Assembly (NCBI GenBank): GCA_004298115.1
Contig: SCRJ01000103.1
Coordinates: 1-59,205 of the forward strand
Source: Acidobacteriota bacterium
GTDB taxonomy: Bacteria; Acidobacteriota; Thermoanaerobaculia; Thermoanaerobaculales; Thermoanaerobaculaceae
Direction: 5' to 3'
DNA length: 59,205 bases
The first letter of the stretch is position 1. Every line of letters begins with the position of its first letter. Under the pieces are notes generated by a model, which made no database searches, was not told where the DNA came from, and saw nothing but the letters and a program-made list of their open reading frames with translations. The translations under genes and the position numbers were made by a program. Shown here one piece after another: positions 53,928 to 59,205 of this stretch.

Positions 53928-55172
53928 GTGAGGGACGAGGTCCTGAAGCGGATCGAAGGGTACCGGGCGTGGGCGGTCGAGCTGCAGCGCGGCCTGACGG
54001 CGATTCCCGCCGTGTCGCCGGCGAGCGGCGGCGAGGGCGAGCTCGACAAGGCGCTGTGGCTGCAGGGCGAGCTCGCCAAGCTCGGGTTCGACGAGGTGAC
54101 GCGCCTCGACGCCCCCGACCCTGCGGCCAAGGGCGGGGTGCGGCCGAACCTCGTCGCCCGCATCCGGGGCGAGAGCTCGGCCCGGACGGTGTGGATCATG
54201 TCCCACCTCGACGTCGTGCCGCCCGGCGAGGCGGGCCTGTGGACCGGGGACCCATTCGTGCTCCGGGTCGAGGGCGGAAGACTCGTGGGCCGCGGCGTCG
54301 AGGACAACCAGCAGGCGGTGGTGGCGAGCCTGCTGGTGGCGCGCGCCCTGCTGGAGGGCGGCCTCCGCCCGCCGGTGGACCTGGCACTGCTGTTCTGCGC
54401 CGACGAAGAGAACGGCTCGGAGTACGGCGCCGAGTACCTGGCCGCGCACCACCGCGAGCTGTTCGGGCCGCACGACATGTTCCTCGTCCCCGACGCCGGC
54501 AACGCCGAGGGCTCGCTCGTCGAGGTCGCCGAGAAGTCGATCTGGTGGCTGAAGGTGCGCACCCTGGGGCGGCAGTGCCACGCCTCGACGCCGGAGCAGG
54601 GCGTCAACGCCTTCCGCGCGGCGTCGGACCTCGTGACCCGCCTCGGGTCGCTGGCGCAGACGTTTCCGCAGGCCGATCCGCTGTTCGACCCCCCGGTTTC
54701 CACGTTCGAGCCCACGAAGAAGGAGCCCAACGTCGCCAACATCAACACGATCCCCGGCGAAGACGTGTTCTACCTCGACTCGCGGGTGCTTCCCGGGGTG
54801 CCGCTGGCGGACGTGGAAGCGGAGATCCGCCGCCTGGCATCCGCGGTCGAGGCGGCGCACGGGGTGAAGGTTGCGCTCGAGGACGTGCAGCGCGCCGATG
54901 CGGCGCCGGCGACCAGCCCCGACTCCGAGGTGGTCCGGCTCGTCGTCCAGGCGGCCCGCGAGGTGCTCGGAATCACGGCGCGGCCGCAGGGGATCGGCGG
55001 CGGGACGGTGGCGGCCATCTTTCGCCGGATCGGGCTGCCCGCGGTGGTCTACTCCAAGATGGACGAGTGCGCCCATCAACCCGACGAGTATTGCCTCCTC
55101 GACAACCTGATCGCCGACGCCAAAGTGTTCGCCGCGGTCGTGATGGCGTGCTCGGCGACGCCGGGTCCGTGA
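53928..55172 (+). CDS. M20 family metallopeptidase
   Basis: This 414-residue protein is a zinc aminoacylase or dipeptidase-like M20 enzyme. SHLDVVPPGE supplies the first zinc His-Asp pair, RGVEDNQQAV the bridging Asp, and CADEENGSEYG the catalytic Glu pair. QCHASTPEQGVNA begins the dimerisation domain, and the last zinc His is in DECAHQPDEY. No signal peptide is present, so it is cytosolic and could finish digestion of imported peptides. GTG start: GGAAGGAGG lies 5 nt upstream. Confidence 0.92.
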   Translation: MRDEVLKRIEGYRAWAVELQRGLTAIPAVSPASGGEGELDKALWLQGELAKLGFDEVTRLDAPDPAAKGGVRPNLVARIRGESSARTVWIMSHLDVVPPGEAGLWTGDPFVLRVEGGRLVGRGVEDNQQAVVASLLVARALLEGGLRPPVDLALLFCADEENGSEYGAEYLAAHHRELFGPHDMFLVPDAGNAEGSLVEVAEKSIWWLKVRTLGRQCHASTPEQGVNAFRAASDLVTRLGSLAQTFPQADPLFDPPVSTFEPTKKEPNVANINTIPGEDVFYLDSRVLPGVPLADVEAEIRRLASAVEAAHGVKVALEDVQRADAAPATSPDSEVVRLVVQAAREVLGITARPQGIGGGTVAAIFRRIGLPAVVYSKMDECAHQPDEYCLLDNLIADAKVFAAVVMACSATPGP

Positions 55173-55207
55173 TAAGCTTGAACGGTTTCAGGAGGGGTTG
55201 GAGAGAC

Positions 55208-55309
55208 ATGGGTCAGCGCGGCCGCGCTCCGGAGCGGTGGGGAACCATCCGCGAACCTGTCGTGGTGTCCCGTTTTCGGCCCTCTTCGAGTCGATCCGTC
55301 ACGCGATGA
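55208..55309 (+). CDS. Putative 33-residue leader ORF overlapping the histidine kinase start
   Basis: After GGAGGGGTTGGAGAG an ATG opens a 33-codon basic frame (MGQRGRAPERWGTIREPVVV...). Its TGA overlaps the histidine kinase ATG as ATGA. The kinase has no Shine-Dalgarno sequence, so it may depend on reinitiation. The kinase frame is also open upstream to a TTG at 55198, an alternative to this model. Confidence 0.4.
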   Translation: MGQRGRAPERWGTIREPVVVSRFRPSSSRSVTR

Positions 55310-56814
55310 ACGTCCGCCCCCGTGTCCTGCTCGTCGACAGCAACAGCGATGACCGGGCTCTCGCCGCGCTCGTATTGCGGCGCGAGTTGCCGGACGTCGA
55401 GGTCGAGGAGGTCGCCGACGGCATGGTGCTGGCGGACCGCTTGCCGGCCGGCGGCTTCGCGGCGGTCGTCACCGAGTACCGCCTGGATTGGGGCGACGGG
55501 CTGCAGGTCCTGGAGACGGTCAGGAGCCTCGCCCCCGATTGCCCGGTGGTGTTCTTCGCCTCGGAGGGGAGCGAGTCCGTCGCGGCCCACGGGCTGCGCA
55601 ACGGCCTTTCGGCCTACGTGGTGAAGGGCAGCGCCGGGTACGTGGAGCTTCCCGCGGCGGTGCGGCGGGTCATCGAGCGCCACACCGAGCAGCGCGCCTC
55701 CCGCGAGGGGCTGGCCCTGTTCCAGCGCCTCACGGAGGAGCTGGCGCTCGGCACGTTCGTCGCCGTCGCGGACGGGCGGTTGACCGCCGCCAACCTCGCG
55801 TTCGCGCGCGTCCTCGGCTTCGAGAGCGAGGACGCGCTCGTCGGCCGCAACCTCGCCGAATTCCTCTCGGACGCCGCGCTGCAGGCGCAGGTCCTCGCCA
55901 GCCTCAGCCGCGGCCGGACCCTGCGGGACCTCGAGGCCGGCGTTCGCCGCAACGACGGCGGCCTGGCCTGGGTGCGGATGGCGCTGTGGCCGGTGGTCGA
56001 TCCCGTTCAGGGGGTGGTGCGCTTCGAGGGGGCGGTCGAGGACATCACCGGTCACCGCAAGGCCGAGCGCGAGCTCTCCGAGCGGGCCGCGGCGCTGGGG
56101 CGCTCGAACGTGGACCTGCAGCAGTTCGCGTACGTGATCTCGCACGACCTCCAGGAGCCGTTGCAGCTCATCAGCCGGTACGCACGCCTCCTCGCCTCCA
56201 ACGGTGCGGGCGCCGCGGGCGGCGACAGCAAGCGGTACGTGACGAACATGGTCCAGTGTGCGGACCGGATGCAGGTCATGATCAACGACGTCCTGGCCTA
56301 CTCGCGGGTGGACACGCAGGGACGCCCGTTCAAGACGGTCGATTTCGCGGAACTGGTGCAGCAGGCGATCGGGAACCTGAAGGCCGCGATCGACGAAACC
56401 GGCGCGCAGGTGAGCTGGGATTTGCTGCCGGTGTTGGCCGTGGACGGCGCCCAGATGGTGCAGCTCTTCCAGAACCTGATCGGGAACGCGCTCAAGTTCC
56501 GGCGGGAGCGGCCGGCCGTGCGGATCTACGCCGTCGAGGACAGCGACCGCGTGACGTTTGCGGTCGCCGACAACGGCATCGGGATCTCCGCGGAGCACCT
56601 CGAGCGCATCTTCGGGATGTTCCAGCGCCTTCACACGGCCGCCGAGTACCCCGGTACCGGCATCGGCCTGGCGATCTGCAAGCGGATCGTCGAGCGGCAC
56701 GGGGGCAGGATCTGGGCCGTCTCGGAGGTCGGGCGCGGCTCGACGTTCTGCTTCACGATTCCCAGAGTCCTCAAACCGGTATCCGGCGGGGTTGCGCCGG
56801 AGACGAAGGGTTGA
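55306..56814 (+). CDS. Histidine kinase with degenerate receiver and PAS domain
   Basis: The 502-residue protein has an N-terminal receiver-like domain (residues 5-125) in which the phosphoacceptor Asp is replaced by Glu57 (VVTEYRLDWGDG). Asp11, Ser86 and Lys107 are retained. A PAS domain (about 145-260) follows, then HisKA with the phosphoacceptor in YVISHDLQEPLQLIS and an HATPase with FQNLIGNALKF, VADNGIGIS and GTGIGLAICKRI. It is cytosolic. The adjacent gene, 4 nt downstream, encodes a c-di-GMP enzyme with an intact receiver, the likely partner. Confidence 0.9.
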   Translation: MNVRPRVLLVDSNSDDRALAALVLRRELPDVEVEEVADGMVLADRLPAGGFAAVVTEYRLDWGDGLQVLETVRSLAPDCPVVFFASEGSESVAAHGLRNGLSAYVVKGSAGYVELPAAVRRVIERHTEQRASREGLALFQRLTEELALGTFVAVADGRLTAANLAFARVLGFESEDALVGRNLAEFLSDAALQAQVLASLSRGRTLRDLEAGVRRNDGGLAWVRMALWPVVDPVQGVVRFEGAVEDITGHRKAERELSERAAALGRSNVDLQQFAYVISHDLQEPLQLISRYARLLASNGAGAAGGDSKRYVTNMVQCADRMQVMINDVLAYSRVDTQGRPFKTVDFAELVQQAIGNLKAAIDETGAQVSWDLLPVLAVDGAQMVQLFQNLIGNALKFRRERPAVRIYAVEDSDRVTFAVADNGIGISAEHLERIFGMFQRLHTAAEYPGTGIGLAICKRIVERHGGRIWAVSEVGRGSTFCFTIPRVLKPVSGGVAPETKG

Positions 56815-56818
56815 AGGG

Positions 56819-58921
56819 ATGGACGGCGTGACCAAGCCCCTGAACGTGCTCCTGATCGAGGACAGTCCCGAGGAGGCCGAGCTGATCCAGGTGATGCTGG
56901 CGCAGTCGCGGCGGGAGGTGCTGCACGTGCATCACGTCTCCCGCCTGGCGGACGGCCTGGTGCGCCTCGCCTCCGATCCCGTGGATGTCGTGCTGCTCGA
57001 CTTCTCGCTGCCGGACTCGAGCGGCCTCGTCTCGTTCGAGAGGGCACGAAAGGTGGCGCCGCACGTCCCGATCGTGATCCTCACCAACCTGGACGACGAG
57101 GAGACGGCGCTCTCGGCGGTGCGCGAGGGAGCGCAGGACTACCTCGTCAAGCGCCAGGTGGACAACGAGCTGCTGCTGCGCTCGCTGCGCTACGCGATTT
57201 CCCGCATGCAGGTCGAGCGCGCGATGTGGGAGAGCGAGGAGCGGTACGCCCTGGCGGTCAACGGCGCCAACGACGGGATCTGGGACTGGAACCTGACCAC
57301 GGGGAACGCGTACTTTTCGCCGCGCTGGAAGGCGATGCTCGGGTTCCGCGCGGACGAGATCGGAAGCTCGATCGAGGAGTGGTTCTCGCGCGTGCACGCC
57401 GACGACAGCTCGGGGTTGCGCAAGGCGCTCGACGCCCATCTCGCGGGGACCGAGCCGCACTTCGAGCACGAGCACCGCATCGTCGGCAAGAGCACCGTGG
57501 CGATCTGGATGCTCGCGCGCGGCCTGGCGGTGCGCGACGCCGCCGGCAAACCCACGCGAATGGCGGGCTCGCTCACCGACATCACCGCCCGCAAGCGTGC
57601 CGAGGAACAGCTCCTCCACGACGCCCTCTTCGACGCCCTGACGCAGCTTCCCAACCGCACGCTCTTCCTCGATCACCTGGGTCTCGCGATGGAACAGGCG
57701 CGACGGCGGAAGTCGTCCACCGTGGCGTTGTTGTTCATCGACCTCGACCGCTTCAAGAACATCAACGACTCGCTCGGGCACACCGTCGGCGACGAGCTGC
57801 TGGTCGAGCTGGCCCGCCGGCTCACCCAGTTCCTCCGGCCTGGAGACACGGTGGCTCGCCTCGGGGGGGACGAGTTCGCGATCCTGCTCAACGACATCCA
57901 CGGGCCGGGCGACGCCACCCGCGTCGCCGAGCGCATCCAGGAGCTGTTCCGCGAGAAGCTCGTGATCGGCGGCCGGGAGGTGTTCACTTCGGCGAGCATC
58001 GGCGTGGCGCTCTCCAACCCCGCGTACCGGACGCCGGATGAGATCCTGCGCGACGCCGACACGGCGATGTACCGCGCCAAGGCGGCCGGGCGGGGGTGTT
58101 ACCAGGTGTTCGACCAGACGATGCACCGCAGCGTCGTGGCGCTGCTCAAGCTCGAGACCGAGCTGCGGCAGGCGGTGGAGAAGAAACAGTTCGTGATGCA
58201 CTACCAGCCGATCGTGTCGCTGGAGAACAAGAGGATCGTCGGGTTCGAGGGGCTGGTGCGGTGGCGCCACCCCGAGCGCGGCCTGGTGAGCCCCACCCGC
58301 TTCATCGCCGTCGCCGAGGAGACCGGCCTCATCGTGCCGATCGGCTGGTGGGTGCTGGAGCAGTCCTGCGCCCACGCCCGCGAGTGGCAGGAGCTGGTCC
58401 CCGCCGACCCGCCGCTCTACGTCAGCGTCAACGTGTCCGGCAAGGTGGTGATGCAGCCGGACATGTTCGACCGCGTCTTGGCGATCCTCGACAGGACGGG
58501 CCTGCCGCCGACCTCCCTGCGGCTGGAGATCACGGAAAACGTGATCATGGACCACGGCGAGGTCGCGCTCGAGAAGCTGGCGCAGTTCCACAAGCTCGGG
58601 GTGCAGTTCTCGGTGGACGATTTCGGCACCGGCTACTCCTCGCTCTCGTACCTGCAGCGCTTCTCGTACGACACGCTCAAGATCGACCGCTCGTTCATCT
58701 CGGGAATGGACACCAAGGGTGACGCCTCGGCGATCGTGAAGACGATCGTGGCGCTGGCCAACATGCTGAACATCAGCGTGGTCGCCGAAGGGGTGGAGAC
58801 CGCGGTACAGCTCGAAAGGCTGCGCGAGATCGGGTGCTCGCACGCGCAGGGGTTCTGGTTCTCGCGGCCGGTGGACCGGGCGGCCACGCAGGCGATGCTC
58901 CTCCAGGCCCCGATCTGGTAG
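56819..58921 (+). CDS. REC-PAS-GGDEF-EAL c-di-GMP turnover protein
   Basis: This 700-residue protein has a receiver (about residues 9-125) with acceptor Asp61 in VVLLDFSLPD, a PAS domain (140-260), a GGDEF domain (265-430) with RLGGDEFAILL and an EAL domain (435-690). The signature in the last is FEGLVRW (EGL for EAL). The metal-binding Glu, ITENVI, DDFGTGYSSL, KIDRSFI and VAEGVET are all intact, so both synthesis and hydrolysis of c-di-GMP are possible. Overlap-close spacing (4 nt) puts it under the preceding kinase. Confidence 0.95.
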   Translation: MDGVTKPLNVLLIEDSPEEAELIQVMLAQSRREVLHVHHVSRLADGLVRLASDPVDVVLLDFSLPDSSGLVSFERARKVAPHVPIVILTNLDDEETALSAVREGAQDYLVKRQVDNELLLRSLRYAISRMQVERAMWESEERYALAVNGANDGIWDWNLTTGNAYFSPRWKAMLGFRADEIGSSIEEWFSRVHADDSSGLRKALDAHLAGTEPHFEHEHRIVGKSTVAIWMLARGLAVRDAAGKPTRMAGSLTDITARKRAEEQLLHDALFDALTQLPNRTLFLDHLGLAMEQARRRKSSTVALLFIDLDRFKNINDSLGHTVGDELLVELARRLTQFLRPGDTVARLGGDEFAILLNDIHGPGDATRVAERIQELFREKLVIGGREVFTSASIGVALSNPAYRTPDEILRDADTAMYRAKAAGRGCYQVFDQTMHRSVVALLKLETELRQAVEKKQFVMHYQPIVSLENKRIVGFEGLVRWRHPERGLVSPTRFIAVAEETGLIVPIGWWVLEQSCAHAREWQELVPADPPLYVSVNVSGKVVMQPDMFDRVLAILDRTGLPPTSLRLEITENVIMDHGEVALEKLAQFHKLGVQFSVDDFGTGYSSLSYLQRFSYDTLKIDRSFISGMDTKGDASAIVKTIVALANMLNISVVAEGVETAVQLERLREIGCSHAQGFWFSRPVDRAATQAMLLQAPIW

Positions 58922-58967
58922 CCGCCGGCCGCGGGCGCCGCGTCGCCGCCGGCGGGCCGGCGCTTGG

Positions 58968-58973
58968 TATACT
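58968..58973 (+). promoter_or_regulatory. Candidate -10 box (TATACT)
   Basis: TATACT lies 48 nt before the ATG of the last lipoprotein gene, which has its own AAGGAG. It looks like a normal promoter, without a clear -35 box. Confidence 0.5.
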
Positions 58974-59021
58974 GCGAGTTACGGGGCCGAAGGTTTCTCG
59001 TCGCGGCCGAAGGAGCCGATC

Positions 59022-59205
59022 ATGCGCACTCATCCCCTGACCCTGGTGGCGCTGGCCACACTCTGCACAGCGGTCGCGGCGTGCAACCACGAGCCGAAGC
59101 CCGACCACAAGGGCGGCTTCATGGTGCAGGGCGAGAAGGTGATCGAACTTCCCGCCGTGAGCGTCGAGACCCAGTTCACCCCCGAGGGGTTCGCCCTCAA
59201 CTACT
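59022..59205 (+). CDS. Lipoprotein of unknown function, truncated by the window edge
   Basis: Only the first 61 residues are present. A short lipoprotein signal peptide ends CTAVAAC, followed by a charged linker and VQGEKVIELPAVSVETQF. The frame continues past the end. AAGGAG 6 nt before the ATG fixes the start. The function cannot be judged. Confidence 0.7.
   Translation, partial: MRTHPLTLVALATLCTAVAACNHEPKPDHKGGFMVQGEKVIELPAVSVETQFTPEGFALNY

Overview
The window is very G+C-rich (about 70% by eye) bacterial chromosomal DNA. It holds about 40 densely packed genes on both strands, many with signal peptides or lipoprotein signals. The gene families point to Acidobacteriota or a closely related Gram-negative phylum: tricorn and prolyl oligopeptidases, DUF5916 and DUF2911 proteins, a multi-repeat carboxypeptidase-regulatory-like protein, DinB enzymes, a PknB-type receptor kinase and an IPTL-CTERM-like anchored nuclease. 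This assignment is inference from gene content. No 16S rRNA or other taxonomic marker is present. There is no prophage, CRISPR array or intact insertion sequence; the only mobile-element trace is a frameshifted IS630-type transposase remnant near 2.8-2.95 kb.

Layout. 0-9.5 kb: class D sortase, two unrecognised secreted proteins flanking the transposase remnant, a DinB-like protein, an OYE-family ene-reductase, a membrane-anchored HEXXH peptidase, a transmembrane Ser/Thr kinase and a DUF1579-like secreted protein. 9.7 kb: tRNA-Arg(TCG). 9.9-19 kb: prolyl oligopeptidase, a small membrane protein, a 1348-residue repeat protein, a DUF2911-TPR protein and an NAD(P)-binding reductase. 19-26 kb: phospholipase-D family protein, four-PAS hybrid histidine kinase, an overlapping GNAT/DUF2156 pair, a small zincin and a DinB protein. 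26.5-30.3 kb: an etfB-etfA-acyl-CoA dehydrogenase operon behind a perfect 16-bp palindrome; the Etf motifs resemble the electron-bifurcating class. 30.4-42.4 kb: DUF5916 outer-membrane protein, a secreted protein, a histone-H1-like/SWIB fusion, an ABC exporter, an HTH protein, a GlgC-like nucleotidyltransferase, a GyrI-like protein and a two-gene membrane operon. 42.5-55.2 kb: a secreted-hydrolase island with an ExeM/NucH-type nuclease, tricorn protease, 5'-nucleotidase, phosphoesterase lipoprotein, permuted NlpC/P60 protein and M20 peptidase. Together these could degrade extracellular DNA, nucleotides and peptides. 55.2-58.9 kb: a histidine kinase with a degenerate receiver domain and a REC-PAS-GGDEF-EAL c-di-GMP enzyme 4 nt downstream. 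A lipoprotein gene runs off the right edge.

The most unusual signal is in how genes start. Several lie only 6-8 nt behind a TANNNT hexamer, the geometry of leaderless transcripts. In other cases a hexamer lies 5-8 nt before a short leader ORF whose TGA overlaps the ATG of the main gene (ATGA). This happens upstream of the phospholipase-D gene, the nuclease and the tricorn gene, and more weakly the 5'-nucleotidase. The histidine kinase has a similar overlapping leader ORF, but with a Shine-Dalgarno sequence. These starts were read by eye and need transcript and ribosome data.
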